From contig NZ_NUQE01000088.1 of the NCBI RefSeq assembly GCF_002582035.1, forward strand, positions 1-64,000: DNA of 64,000 nucleotides, given 5' to 3'. How positions within the stretch are numbered: position 1 is the stretch's first letter; each line of letters begins with the position of its first letter. Positions 41,021 to 50,510 of the stretch are shown here, piece by piece. The position numbers and the translations under genes are program-made. The DNA is from Bacillus pseudomycoides. Lineage in GTDB: Bacteria > Bacillota > Bacilli > Bacillales > Bacillaceae_G. The notes under the pieces were generated by a model, which worked only from the letters and a program-made list of their open reading frames with translations, did no database searches and had not been told where the DNA came from.

Positions 41021-43378
41021 TTAATATGAAATTGCTCGTCTATTTTGAGTAGACCAATTGTTATAAAAGTCAGACCAATACATAGTAGCGTTTTTCTCAC
41101 CAGTCCAAGGATCATTATAATAAACATTTTTATCATCATACCCTACAAGCGTAATAGCATGAACTGTAAAACCATGCATTGTCATCCAAACTACCACAGG
41201 TTTTCCATCATCTAATGGTCTTTTTATATCTTTCCCAGTTAAATTTATTGAACTACCTGCGTATTTACGTACTAAGTCCATTAAAGCAGGTGGATATATA
41301 GTCCAACCTCTACCAAAAGGGTTGCCTACAAAACCTTGATTTGGGTCAAAACTAGAATAAGGCATTTCATATGCAAGTTGAACCTTATCTACATTCGCAC
41401 CTGCATATTGTAACATCATAGTCACAGACGTTATCTCACAACCAGATACTAAATTTCTTGATGGAATATAAGGATCACGTTGACTAATAATCGGTACATC
41501 TAGGCGTGGGTAAGTAGTACCTTGAACTACTGCTCTACTATCTATCCAATTTAAACTACCCTTAGTACCGCTAAAAGCATACCATGTTACACCATTGTAA
41601 TTTACAGATAGTTTTATTTTTAAGTTCCTATTAGAAAAATCAGAAGCAGGGCCAATATAAGATGCGTTTTGCATACCATAAGGTCTTGACCATACAGAAT
41701 GCCCCTGAGAATTTGAAACATGATAAGTTTCATTCATTTCCTTTATGTCAGATGCACTAGAAATTGCTCTTGAGTCAATCCATCCCTCTTCAGTGTTACC
41801 AATTTTAAAGTTATACCAAAGTACCCCGTCTTTTTCAGTACTACGTATGATTTGTATTGATTGATTTATGTACTTTGAAGCAGGGTTAACATATTTTGCT
41901 GTACTTTCACCGTAAGGTAAAGTCCATACAGAATGACCAATAGCATCTCCGATCAGTGCAGTTCTATTCTCATTCTGTATTGTAAGATTCGCTAATGTTC
42001 TTGCATCAACCCAACCTAGCACTTTATCTCCTAACTTAATTTTATCCCAAGTTACACCCCATTTTTTTACACTTTGTATAATTTGAACTTGTTTATAACT
42101 ATAATCACTAATAGGTGCAATCCATTTTGCTCCGTATTCTCCATATGGTACACTCCAAACACCGTCAGAAGTTTTTGTAGAACCACTTATTGTTAAGGTA
42201 CTATTTTCAATTTGTACATTTTCTAAATCAGTTACAGCTTTATCACCATCTATCCAGCCAATTAACTTACCGTCTTTACTTATATGATACCAATTTGTGT
42301 TTCCTATTTTCACAGTTCTTATTACTTGTACAGTTTGATATGAATAGTCATTTGTAGAACCTAAATACTTAGCACCAACGATACCATACGGTGTTGACCA
42401 TATCCCATTACCATTTGTGTTTCCAATCATAACACTGAAATTAACAGCATTCGATTTCCCTTTATCTAATGCTTTATCGTCAATCCATCCGATAACTTGA
42501 CCGTTTAAACTAAATTTATACCATGTTGTACTTCCCGAAGTTGCTTTTTTTATTAGTTTAATATCTTGGTAAGCATATTTATCTGTTAAGTCTATATAAC
42601 TTGCACCGTTAATACCGTATGGTACAGACCATATACCGTTATTTGATGTCGCACCCATTACAGCGTTTTCATTAATATCTTGCAAGTTTGTTAAATGAGA
42701 TAGTACTTTACTATCAAGCCAACCGATTGTTTTTCCATCTACACTAAATTGATACCATACTATATTGTTTACTGTCATTTTTTGAGCCAATTGAACTTCT
42801 TTTCCTGCATACTTATTTGTTGAATCAATATAGTTTGCACCTTGTAATCCATATGGCACAGACCAAATACCATTACCTTGTGAAAACTCAATAATTTGAA
42901 TCTCTTGAACTTCTGTTGTACTAGGTTGTAAGTTAGATGATTTATTTACATCCTCTGGTGGATTAGATGGTTTGACCTGATTGCTTTGTATGTTATTTGA
43001 TCCGGCACTGTTGCCTTGTTGATTACTTGGTTTTTCATCTCTACCTTGTACATTTTCTGAGTTACTATCATTACCTTTCTGATTATCTGATTTAATATTA
43101 CTATCTTGTGGATTTTGAGAATTATTCGATTTAACTTCATCAGTTTGTGAATTAGCTGTACTAAAATTATTATCTTGTGATTTATCTTGTAAATCATTTG
43201 ATTTAATATCGGTACCTTGTAATTTATCACTAACTTGATTATCTTGTACTTTTGTATTATTAGATTGTAGGTTTTCAGCCTTTATAAGCGTTGGTTCTGA
43301 TAAAATTAAACATACCGCAGTTACTCCTATCACCGCTGCTGCGTTACTAAATACCTTTAACTTATTACTTTTACTCAT
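41021..43378 (-). CDS. Secreted GW-repeat protein with C39-like peptidase domain
   Basis: 785 residues. A signal peptide covers about 1-35 (VIGVTAVCLILSEPTLIKAE). Residues 36-160 are an Asn/Ser/Asp/Gln-rich linker of degenerate repeats of about 11 residues. Six GW modules of about 80 residues follow (GNGIWSVPYG, NNGIWSVPYG, GNGIWSTPYG, SDGVWSVPYG, GHSVWTLPYG, GHSVWSRPYG), which bind lipoteichoic acid and anchor proteins to the wall. The C-terminal 170 residues are a Peptidase_C39_2-type domain with Cys in SGCEITSV, His in HAITLVGYD and Asp in YYNDPWTG. It probably cleaves a peptide at the cell surface; the target is unknown. Confidence 0.9.
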   Translation of the reverse strand: MSKSNKLKVFSNAAAVIGVTAVCLILSEPTLIKAENLQSNNTKVQDNQVSDKLQGTDIKSNDLQDKSQDNNFSTANSQTDEVKSNNSQNPQDSNIKSDNQKGNDSNSENVQGRDEKPSNQQGNSAGSNNIQSNQVKPSNPPEDVNKSSNLQPSTTEVQEIQIIEFSQGNGIWSVPYGLQGANYIDSTNKYAGKEVQLAQKMTVNNIVWYQFSVDGKTIGWLDSKVLSHLTNLQDINENAVMGATSNNGIWSVPYGINGASYIDLTDKYAYQDIKLIKKATSGSTTWYKFSLNGQVIGWIDDKALDKGKSNAVNFSVMIGNTNGNGIWSTPYGIVGAKYLGSTNDYSYQTVQVIRTVKIGNTNWYHISKDGKLIGWIDGDKAVTDLENVQIENSTLTISGSTKTSDGVWSVPYGEYGAKWIAPISDYSYKQVQIIQSVKKWGVTWDKIKLGDKVLGWVDARTLANLTIQNENRTALIGDAIGHSVWTLPYGESTAKYVNPASKYINQSIQIIRSTEKDGVLWYNFKIGNTEEGWIDSRAISSASDIKEMNETYHVSNSQGHSVWSRPYGMQNASYIGPASDFSNRNLKIKLSVNYNGVTWYAFSGTKGSLNWIDSRAVVQGTTYPRLDVPIISQRDPYIPSRNLVSGCEITSVTMMLQYAGANVDKVQLAYEMPYSSFDPNQGFVGNPFGRGWTIYPPALMDLVRKYAGSSINLTGKDIKRPLDDGKPVVVWMTMHGFTVHAITLVGYDDKNVYYNDPWTGEKNATMYWSDFYNNWSTQNRRAISY

Positions 43379-43984
43379 AATTTTTTTCTCCCATTAAATT
43401 TAAATTGTAAGTTTAATAAATTTATTGATGTTTTATTCGATTCCCTAGGTTATATTATTATTATTTTATAAATGAATAAATAAATATAAGAAGACCTTTT
43501 CTTGATAGAATTGAGTTACCCCACCACATTCATAGAAAAGAGGTATTCATATAAATCAGTTTACAACAAAAATCATCGAATCACTAGTCCAAAAACAAGA
43601 TATTAAGTAATATATTGTTTTTGATTCAATACCATTTTGTTCTCCAAATTCATAGGCTGCTTCTAATCCGTTTTTTCCACCGCAACTCATTAAACCGTTC
43701 ATATATGCTTCTTGTCGCCATTTTTTATTGCTCCCCTACTATTAGATATTAAATAACGCTTTTAAATAATTGTTTACCTTCCTCTTCTAATCCACGTTTA
43801 AAAATTAAGAGTTATAGTTATTACAGCCCCAAAAATAATAATTAGCTATCTCATCAAAGAAGACATTATTCATTTTCCTTTCCATATAAAAATATTAAAA
43901 TGATTTAAAATAGTAATATTCTTTTTATCACTTCCTACTCCTCATCAAAGACATTTACTTATAGGTTTAATCATTATATTCACC
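43379..43984. pseudogene. Intergenic stretch with a decayed small gene
   Basis: Minus-strand 43590-43725 reads KWRQEAYMNGLMSCGGKNGL and EAAYEFGEQNGIESKTIYYL with no start and no matching neighbours, probably the remains of a small gene I do not recognise. The upstream part (43379-43560) should hold the promoter of the peptidase gene. Nothing else is seen. Confidence 0.4.
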
Positions 43985-44431
43985 TTAATCATTCATTTTC
44001 TCCAACTTTGTAACCCGTATCTTCGCTGGATAAGATTCAAGTATTTCACTATACTCTATTCTGACTTTATCACCCGTTTGTAATTCCTTTTTTATACTTG
44101 GATTATTAAATTGCAAAATAGAGTCAGCGGGAATTCTCCATTCTAGCCTTTCTTCTAAATTTTTTCTATCGTTATCTGTTTCTATATTTTTCTCTTCAAT
44201 AAAAAACACAGTATCTCCCTTAAGTAAGATATAACCATCCATCACATTAGAAACTGTATTATTATCTGTTTTCGTTGTAGACTTTTTAATTTCGTTACTT
44301 GTATCTGTTTTCCAAACTAAAACAATTATGAAGATGACTACCCAAAATACACTCATACCAACTTTCTGTATACTTTTTGTCATTTGCATCTCCATCACCA
44401 AAAATGCCTTTTCTAAAAAATTCATTAACAA
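43985..44431 (-). CDS. DUF3221-like membrane-anchored protein
   Basis: 148 residues, or about 132 if the internal MTKSIQKVGMSVF is the start. A single membrane anchor (VFWVVIFIIVLVW) is followed by an outside domain: DGYILLKGDTVFFIEE near the middle and DKVRIEYSEILESYPAKIRV at the end. This pattern matches DUF3221 (YobA-like) proteins, a small OB-like fold with a final SYPA motif. The function of the family is not known. Its start lies just beyond the end of the nucleosidase-family gene on the same strand. Confidence 0.75.
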   Translation of the reverse strand: MLMNFLEKAFLVMEMQMTKSIQKVGMSVFWVVIFIIVLVWKTDTSNEIKKSTTKTDNNTVSNVMDGYILLKGDTVFFIEEKNIETDNDRKNLEERLEWRIPADSILQFNNPSIKKELQTGDKVRIEYSEILESYPAKIRVTKLEKMND

Positions 44432-44445
44432 ACAGTTGAGAAACC

Positions 44446-45150
44446 CTACGCTTTGATTTCTTTAAAAGAATGCAATAAAAATGCAACCATATATTCGCAC
44501 GCTTTCTCACAAGCTAACGTCTTAAACACTCTTTGCGCTTCTACTGTTTTATCATTCGCTTGATCTGAAGCAGCTTTTAAACAAAGAAACGGCTTGCCAT
44601 TCACATGACAAACGTAAGAAAATGCAGCAACTTCTTGATCTACTGCAAGCGCTCCGTAAACTGTTTGAAGCAATTCTCTCATTTCTGAACTTCGAATACG
44701 TTGATCACCTGAAATGAATGTACCATAATGAGAGGTATAAACTAGTTGCAACTTTTTCATTTCTTTAATCAAGTATTCTGAAGGCTGAATACTTGCTGTT
44801 CTGCCCGTATATAAATCAAACGGATCCGTTCCAGTTCCGGCTCCTGTTACATCATGCTGCATAACTTTAGTGGCGACAATAATGTCACCGTTTTTCACCT
44901 TGTTTGATAAACTTCCGCAAATTCCTGTCATAACTAGCTGCTCTGGTTGAAATTCACTGATAAGAAGCTGAACACAACTTGCACATTGGACTTTACCGAC
45001 TCCAGTTATGACAGAAATCAATTCAATCCCGTTCAGATTATGAAAATGAAATTCCCAAGCCGCTCGTTTTTCTTTCCGATAGCTTGGATAATATTTATGC
45101 AAATACGTAAGCTCTGGTTCCCATGCTGCAACAATTGCAATTCGATTCAT
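44446..45150 (-). CDS. Nucleoside phosphorylase/MTA-SAH nucleosidase family protein
   Basis: 234 residues. The family core is visible: IAIVAAWEPEL at the start, VITGVGKVQCASCVQLLISE, MTGICGSLSNKVKNGDIIVA, the GTFISGDQRI segment, AVDQEVAAFSYVCH (catalytic-site Glu in place of the usual DMEGAA) and CLKAASDQANDKT with the catalytic Asp. It belongs to the PNP/MTAN superfamily that splits nucleosides such as methylthioadenosine and S-adenosylhomocysteine. The altered DxE region suggests a paralog of MtnN with a different or related substrate. Confidence 0.85.
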   Translation of the reverse strand: MNRIAIVAAWEPELTYLHKYYPSYRKEKRAAWEFHFHNLNGIELISVITGVGKVQCASCVQLLISEFQPEQLVMTGICGSLSNKVKNGDIIVATKVMQHDVTGAGTGTDPFDLYTGRTASIQPSEYLIKEMKKLQLVYTSHYGTFISGDQRIRSSEMRELLQTVYGALAVDQEVAAFSYVCHVNGKPFLCLKAASDQANDKTVEAQRVFKTLACEKACEYMVAFLLHSFKEIKA

Positions 45151-45576
45151 AGATAGAGGTCCTTTCCTTATATTTCTTTTCTTATATGTAGTACATTTCT
45201 TATTACTAGCAAACCAATAGTAGTTAACGATAATATGATTATGTATTCTATTTTATGATTACAAAAAAAACACCAACAACAGTAACCCCTAATGAATAGA
45301 TGTTTTTAAAGTATTATGATGTAGGCTTTCATTTTTTATCATGCAATTTTATAAGTACCCTCGGTAATCTTTCATAAAGATTTGTGATAAATACTTATAA
45401 CACTCAATCTTTTACTTCGCTCTTTGTAACTAATACCCTTCTTTTTCCTTTTTGATAAGTGACAACCAATCTAACACTTCTTTAAAGGCGTAATACCAAA
45501 CAATTCAGTCATGATCTCCGTTGCTCTATATTCCAAATCATAGTTTAAATTGAAAGTTGAATTTTTAAAGATAAGA
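45151..45576. pseudogene. Intergenic stretch with an immunity-gene remnant
   Basis: Directly after the last immunity gene, the minus strand reads NLIFKNSTFNLNYDLEYRAT and EIMTELFGITPLKKC then stops (45470-45576). It has no start and looks like the 3' end of a deleted gene from the immunity array. Positions 45151-45456 show nothing. Confidence 0.4.
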
Positions 45577-46191
45577 TTATACATCCACAACTCCACTCCA
45601 AATATTAACATCATTTTCATCTAAAATTACTTTTATTTGATCTTTTTCAAAGATTACAAGGTATTCAGCAGGCAATGTTAAAACTTGAACAATAGAAGGC
45701 CTTAATTCTAAAAGTTCATGTGCATAAAACGCTTCGAGCTCTTCTGTATTGTCCTCATCATTAACTGGGCCTATATACCAACCGGAATCGCCTTTTTCAC
45801 AATCTTTTGTTCTCTCTAAGTAAATATCATCTAACTGCAATACATTTTTTGCAGCTACGATTTTGTCACAAAATCGTAGTAATTCCCCTTCAACTTTTAG
45901 TTGTTTTAAACAACTAACTTGTTTTAACAGGATCCATAAAGAAATCGTTAAATCATCCGTCATTTCTTCAAATGGATTCTTCGTATAATCATGTACGATA
46001 ATATGATATCCATCTTCCCTTTTATCAAGAAAGTAAATAGACCACCCAACTTGCATAGAAAAACCATCTATTAATCGATCGCTTTCTACTTCAGATAGAA
46101 AATGAAATAGACCTTCTACCTGCACCGCAAAATACTTTTCTGCCTGAGCAATGAACATTTTATCTCCTATATTCTTAATAAACTTTTTCAC
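45577..46191 (-). CDS. Imm33/DUF2185-like protein
   Basis: 204 residues. The C-terminal third (DSGWYIGPVNDEDNTEELEA, LLELRPSIVQVLTLPAEYLV) resembles the DUF2185/Imm33 domain found in polymorphic-toxin immunity proteins. The N-terminal part (SEVESDRLIDGFSMQVGWSI, EDGYHIIVHDYTKNPFEEMT) is a longer leading domain often seen with it. Soluble and acidic, no signal peptide. It is the last gene of the same-strand immunity array. The toxin it would block is not encoded in this window. Confidence 0.65.
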   Translation of the reverse strand: MKKFIKNIGDKMFIAQAEKYFAVQVEGLFHFLSEVESDRLIDGFSMQVGWSIYFLDKREDGYHIIVHDYTKNPFEEMTDDLTISLWILLKQVSCLKQLKVEGELLRFCDKIVAAKNVLQLDDIYLERTKDCEKGDSGWYIGPVNDEDNTEELEAFYAHELLELRPSIVQVLTLPAEYLVIFEKDQIKVILDENDVNIWSGVVDV

Positions 46192-46332
46192 CTATTTTCT
46201 CCCTCTTTTCACAAGCACTTCAATACCACTCTAAATACTAACTCTACTATAATGAGTATATTTTTAAGTGTTTCAAATGGCTATAAACACTTCCATTCCA
46301 CTCGGTCCATTTCAATAGATAACTTTCAAAAT

Positions 46333-46872
46333 TTATTGCCTCTTCAAACTTAGATTCGAAATCAATTCTTGTATACTTTCTGAAATCGTTTCAAATGAAC
46401 CGAATTCAAAATCTTCTAGTTTAACTTTTCCATCTTCATTGTCAATGACAACTAGCATTCCGTTACCTTCAATACCTATTGGTATATGATTCAATCTATC
46501 TTGATGGTTATCTTTATAGCCTTTTAACCGTTCTTTAAATGAACCGAATTCAATATTTGGCAATACAGCTTCTAATTCAATAAAATATTTTTTATAAAAA
46601 CCATTTAATTCAGCAAACCAATATGAATTAAAATACTCAATAACCGTTTGATGAAACTGAACTCCCATTTCTTGTTCTAAATGGATAAAATCGTCTATTA
46701 TATTTTTTTCTATTGGTTTCCATAGAATATAGCCCTCATCATCTATTTCCCCTTCATAAAGAATGAGATTAACTTCTTCAAGAACTGGTGTTTTGAGTAG
46801 AAAATCTAGACCTTCATGTGCTAATTTTATTCTTAGCCTAAAGTATTGTTGCATTGCGTTCTTAATAGACAC
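46333..46872 (-). CDS. Syd-family (SUKH superfamily) protein, copy 1
   Basis: 179 residues. VILYEGEIDDEGYILWKPIE, FIHLEQEMGVQFHQTVIEYF, NSYWFAELNGFY and a late NEDGKVKLEDFEFG match the SecY-interacting Syd family, part of the SUKH immunity superfamily. In Bacillus such proteins sit in toxin-immunity loci rather than acting with SecY. A paralog lies at 50511-51053 with about 35-40 percent identity by eye and the same YWKPIE and IEYFNSYWF landmarks. Neighbours on both sides are other immunity-type genes on the same strand. Confidence 0.75.
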   Translation of the reverse strand: MSIKNAMQQYFRLRIKLAHEGLDFLLKTPVLEEVNLILYEGEIDDEGYILWKPIEKNIIDDFIHLEQEMGVQFHQTVIEYFNSYWFAELNGFYKKYFIELEAVLPNIEFGSFKERLKGYKDNHQDRLNHIPIGIEGNGMLVVIDNEDGKVKLEDFEFGSFETISESIQELISNLSLKRQ

Positions 46873-47054
46873 ACATATTCCCCTTTACTTCACTTAATTG
46901 CATATTTTTATTTATTGCTTCTCTACAAACCTATCATCAAAAATGGATTTGAATTTCTTCATTAAATACCTTATGTAAATATTCTTCAAAATTAGCAGCG
47001 TCCATTCTTGTTTACCTGTATTCATTTATCTACAATACACGTAATAATTTTATA

Positions 47055-47786
47055 CTACTCCTTTTTTACTAGCGCCCATATTCCATACTGATTATAAAAC
47101 AATTCATCTTCTGAAAAATGTCTACACTCAGTATGTTGCAATATGAAATGAGGATTATTTTCATCTAGGCTAAATGTAGAATAGTTCGTTAAGCTAGGCT
47201 TTTCAATGAGATTATACAGACAAAAAACGTTCATTAATTCTTGAGCATATTGAGGAGTTACCTGATCTTTAAAGGTAATTACATCCGGGAATCCAAAGCA
47301 ATGCATACCACATGTATAGTAAAAATCCTCTTCTTCTATGACTGTTACAAAAGCTTTGAATAATTGGACTACATCATCTGTATGATACATATCATTCCAG
47401 CTTTCAATTGTATTTGCAGTACCTGAGGATTCAACTTTCACGCCCAGTCCTCCAGCTTTTACAAGTGCATTTGCAGCATCAACTAACTTCCTTACCTTTT
47501 CAATGGAACCTCCGTCCCCAATTAAATACAGAGTTAAAGAATGTTTTCTAATAAGATCAAGGTCTTTCTCAGTAAATGAATTGTATCCTGCAATTTCAAA
47601 AGCTTCTGCTACTCGCTCATCATGTTCATATATATCAACTTCAAAAAAAATACTCGAATCCCCTAGTTTACTAATATAATTTCCAGCGAATATATATCCC
47701 TCACTTTTTCTTACAATCGCTTCAATAAGTTCACCTCTATTCTTCCATAAACCAGGTATACATAATACAACTTTTGAACTTTCCAT
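47055..47786 (-). CDS. DUF4261-domain protein
   Basis: 243 residues. The DUF4261 signature is clear: an N-terminal CIPGLWKNRGEL, the LIGDGGSIEKVRKLVDAANA segment, GGLGVKVESSGTANTIESWN, CGMHCFGFPDVITF and a C-terminal DELFYNQYGIWAL. DUF4261 proteins are common in Bacillus immunity clusters and contain conserved histidines, but their activity is not established. Soluble, no signal peptide. It lies in the middle of the immunity array, with a good AGGGGGAGAATG start region. Confidence 0.8.
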   Translation of the reverse strand: MESSKVVLCIPGLWKNRGELIEAIVRKSEGYIFAGNYISKLGDSSIFFEVDIYEHDERVAEAFEIAGYNSFTEKDLDLIRKHSLTLYLIGDGGSIEKVRKLVDAANALVKAGGLGVKVESSGTANTIESWNDMYHTDDVVQLFKAFVTVIEEEDFYYTCGMHCFGFPDVITFKDQVTPQYAQELMNVFCLYNLIEKPSLTNYSTFSLDENNPHFILQHTECRHFSEDELFYNQYGIWALVKKE

Positions 47787-47895
47787 CTCATTCTCCCCCT
47801 ACTCACAGCCTTATATAAAAACAAGTACAATTTCTTATCTAATTGTTTCAGTTATTCTTTTTCTTTCTTATTGCTAGTTATATATTTCAGGACTA

Positions 47896-48234
47896 CTATT
47901 CAGCAGAATCATCCTCAAACATTAAATCATCGATTTCTTCCCTATATTTTGCGATTTCTTTTGCTGCCTCAATTAAATTTTTTACCATTTTAAGTGTAAT
48001 CATTTCTTCATTTTCATAAATTTCTATACGTGCTCCCATTGAAATTAGTTCTTCAACTACTCTCACTAAAGACCTCAATTGATCTGTATCATAATAATTA
48101 CATTCAATTACAGGCTTTTCTGTATTAATATCCTGTTTTATTTCACTTATAGATTTAAATGTCTTTTTTCTTAACAAAGGTATGTATTTATTAGAAGTCG
48201 AATCATTAAGAACAACTAAATTAATTGTGTTCAT
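47896..48234 (-). CDS. Unrecognised 112-residue protein, array family X copy 1
   Basis: The start is set at ATG 48234 behind GGAGGAG. The product reads MNTINLVVLNDSTSNKYIPL, then EKPVIECNYYDTDQLRSLVR, ISMGARIEIYENEEMITLKM and a helical acidic end. It has an alpha/beta pattern (two strands, helix, strand, helix). A paralog at 51900-52238 is about 70 percent identical. No known family is recognised. Both copies lie inside the immunity array, two genes downstream of a Syd-family gene in the direction of increasing coordinate. It is a good candidate for an undescribed immunity family. Confidence 0.7.
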   Translation of the reverse strand: MNTINLVVLNDSTSNKYIPLLRKKTFKSISEIKQDINTEKPVIECNYYDTDQLRSLVRVVEELISMGARIEIYENEEMITLKMVKNLIEAAKEIAKYREEIDDLMFEDDSAE

Positions 48235-48411
48235 ATTTACCACTCCTCCTATCGCCTTTTCGTACTAAAAACAATATGTTCTTGGCAAACCTTTCCCTTC
48301 ACCAATAATAAGTGCATCAGAATATTTCTATGTACATGTTTTTATATTACACACTAAAAAAATATCCGAATCTTTAAAGTCAACTCATAACTATTCATAA
48401 ATTGCACACCT

Positions 48412-48963
48412 TTATTCAGTAAGATTTTCAAGTTCCTCAGACCAAAATGTATTCTTTACTACAGCCTTGGGATCGATACGCTTTAATTCATTTTCAAACC
48501 AGATACGCACTGATTCCGGAATTTCATTATCTAAAAAAGCAAATTCACCATTTACATGAATCGCTTCATCAATTAACTTAGAAAATAATAGAAGGCTTTC
48601 CGCAAATTGATGAATGGAAGAATTAATGAAGATTTCTTTATAATTGTTGTCATGATGTAAATAGACTACCTTATTTGTTTTTTCATCAATACAAAGAGGA
48701 TCCCCAGAACCAGTCGTACCTATAAACCAATAAGATTGGTAATCTATTGGCATGCCCAATTTTTGATTTACATTCTGCATTAATTCAGTTTCGTTATCAA
48801 ACTCTATAAATGGAGCAGCCGATGTTGGAAGACCAGCTTCGCTTAAAAACCTTTTCGTATCACTAGATAAATTTGTATGCTGTAACATATCTCTATTCAA
48901 TTTGTTTAATGGCCCATCTCTCTTTTCGTTCCATCTATCACAAAACTCTTTAGGTGAAATCAT
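48412..48963 (-). CDS. SUKH-4 family immunity protein, copy 1
   Basis: 183 residues starting MISPKEFCDRWNEKRDGPLN. The family features are LSEAGLPTSAAPFIEF near residue 40, IDYQSYWFIGTTGSGDPLCI with the GxGDPL-like core, DEKTNKVVYLHHD, and FINSSIHQFAESLLLFSKLI. This matches SUKH-4 proteins, which neutralise nuclease-type toxins in other systems. A paralog lies immediately upstream at 49024-49581. The final NTFWSEELENL is shared by both. Confidence 0.85.
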   Translation of the reverse strand: MISPKEFCDRWNEKRDGPLNKLNRDMLQHTNLSSDTKRFLSEAGLPTSAAPFIEFDNETELMQNVNQKLGMPIDYQSYWFIGTTGSGDPLCIDEKTNKVVYLHHDNNYKEIFINSSIHQFAESLLLFSKLIDEAIHVNGEFAFLDNEIPESVRIWFENELKRIDPKAVVKNTFWSEELENLTE

Positions 48964-49023
48964 TTAAATCCCCCATTTCCTTTTTTCATTCCCATAATTT
49001 ACTCCTGCATATCCTGTTCATCT

Positions 49024-49581
49024 TTATATGTTCTGATCTTTATGAAAAAGATTTATTTCTTCATTCCAAAAAGTATTGTAATTCAGACAACCGCCATCGA
49101 TTCCAATGAATTTTTCAATAATAACTTCTAGCTCTTCCTTCTTACATTCTCTATTCAAATATGCATGTCTACCATTCACTTCTTTTATTCTCTTTATAAA
49201 CTCACTATACTCCAAAATACATTCAGCTAATTGTGGGATGGATTGATTTACATATACTTCTTCCATTGTTTCATGATCTATACATACGACCATCCCTGAA
49301 GGCTCTTTAATCGATAAAATATTTCCTTCACCTGTAAATCCTAAATATATATTCCTCTCATAACTTGCATCTAAATTATATTTTTCCTTTAAGCTTAATA
49401 AGCTTCCATTTTTTGTTGAGTCAAAATTCAAAAATGGTGCTGCGGATTCAGGCAATCCAGCTTTTAATAAAAAATGTTTACCTACTACAGGTATATCTAA
49501 ATTATTGAGTTTATCTTCTTCATACTGAATGAATGGATTTAATTTTTGGTTCCATCTTTTTCGAAATTCATTGGGGCTCAT
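49024..49581 (-). CDS. SUKH-4 family immunity protein, copy 2
   Basis: The start is set at ATG 49581 (MSPNEFRKRWNQKLNPF) behind GGAAAGG, because the longer frame overlaps the upstream gene and has no matching N-terminus. The product is 185 residues, the same size as its neighbour. It shares LLKAGLPESAAPFLNF, IYLGFTGEGNILSIKE, YVNQSIPQLAECILEYSEFI and NTFWNEEI with copy 1. Local tandem duplication followed by strong divergence (about 35 percent identity by eye) suggests each now answers a different toxin variant. Confidence 0.83.
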   Translation of the reverse strand: MSPNEFRKRWNQKLNPFIQYEEDKLNNLDIPVVGKHFLLKAGLPESAAPFLNFDSTKNGSLLSLKEKYNLDASYERNIYLGFTGEGNILSIKEPSGMVVCIDHETMEEVYVNQSIPQLAECILEYSEFIKRIKEVNGRHAYLNRECKKEELEVIIEKFIGIDGGCLNYNTFWNEEINLFHKDQNI

Positions 49582-49621
49582 CAATTTAAACCTTTCCTTC
49601 CATGCAAATATAGCTTTTCGT

Positions 49622-49987
49622 CTAGCAATAATACTCCTCTTCCATTCTATTGAAATCAATCATTTCCCTAATCGCGAACTCAAGCCATTCCCAAAAATCA
49701 CCGAATTCCTTCCTCTGTTCAAACCCTTCCGTAGCAAAGTCATGAATCACTTGAACCTTTTGTCCTTTTCCAAATTCAAAGCAGGCAATGTCATCATTAT
49801 CATCTCTTCTAGCAAAAGGAACTAATTTTCTATTTGGATACCTTTTTTTCAAATCAAAAAAACGTCTAGTTGCTTGTGCTGATTCCATCATATACCATAA
49901 ATCAAAATCAACTAAATGCAATTCAATTGCTTTTTTATATGATTGTGGATATTCAACCCCCTCTATCTTAATAAAATAGTCTCCCAC
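49622..49987 (-). CDS. SUKH/SMI1-like small protein
   Basis: 121 residues. MGDYFIKIEGVEYPQSYKKA, then KLVPFARRDDNDDIACFEFG, KVQVIHDFATEGFEQRKEFG and FWEWLEFAIREMIDF resemble the core of SUKH-type proteins, where a PFA...DDIACFEF strand pair and a final helix are typical. The usual N-terminal LPxxY motif is missing, so it is a divergent member. It lies 41 nt before the second SUKH-4 gene, in the same direction. Confidence 0.65.
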   Translation of the reverse strand: MGDYFIKIEGVEYPQSYKKAIELHLVDFDLWYMMESAQATRRFFDLKKRYPNRKLVPFARRDDNDDIACFEFGKGQKVQVIHDFATEGFEQRKEFGDFWEWLEFAIREMIDFNRMEEEYYC

Positions 49988-50095
49988 TCAAGTTCCCGCT
50001 TTCTAATTTATTTTGTGCAAAACAAAGATAAAGCTTTTCTAATACTCGTTTACCTTCAAATACTTACTCTTCAGCACTAAAGAGAATAAATCATG

Positions 50096-50452
50096 TTATT
50101 CTACTGAAGGATTATAATCAATCTCTACTTTTTCAAGACCTTCCAATACCTTATGTATTCTGTTAGATAAATCTCTTATTTCTTCTTGTGTTAATTCCTC
50201 AATTGCATCTAGTGGGTTAAATTTGCTTAATCTCTTTGTTATCCCTTTTATATATCCAATGAAAACTTTGTCATGAGTTAACAATATTTCACCTACAGCT
50301 GTATCAACAATTACGTCTTCTATTTCTCCGAGATTTATATACTCATAACAAGTTCTCGCAATTGCATCTCTCTGCCCTCTATTCATAGTAAAAAAATCAT
50401 TATAGGTTTCATTGATGGCTTCAAACAATTCGTTGTATTCCCAGTCTTCCAT
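50096..50452 (-). CDS. Imm3-like immunity protein
   Basis: The start is set at ATG 50452 (MEDWEYNELFEAINETYNDF) behind TGGAGGG; the product is 118 residues. It is an all-helical acidic protein with RDAIARTCYEYINLGEIEDV, TAVGEILLTHDKVFIGYIKG and a final LEKVEIDYNPSVE. These landmarks match the Imm3 immunity family by memory. The strong negative charge fits a protein that binds a basic nuclease toxin. Flanked by a Syd-family gene and a SUKH-like gene. Confidence 0.72.
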   Translation of the reverse strand: MEDWEYNELFEAINETYNDFFTMNRGQRDAIARTCYEYINLGEIEDVIVDTAVGEILLTHDKVFIGYIKGITKRLSKFNPLDAIEELTQEEIRDLSNRIHKVLEGLEKVEIDYNPSVE

Positions 50453-50510
50453 TTCAGGTCCCTCCATTAAGCATTAATTATCATGTTGAATTTAAAGTAA
50501 TTGTATTGTT

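Noticed and set aside
41520-42900. Possible CRISPR-like repeats
   Set aside because: The periodic pattern of about 240 bp is simply the DNA of six GW protein modules; there is no short exact repeat with unique spacers.
42946-43230. Open frame overlapping the repetitive linker of the GW protein
   Set aside because: It is an off-frame shadow of the Asn/Ser-rich repeats and has no ribosome site.
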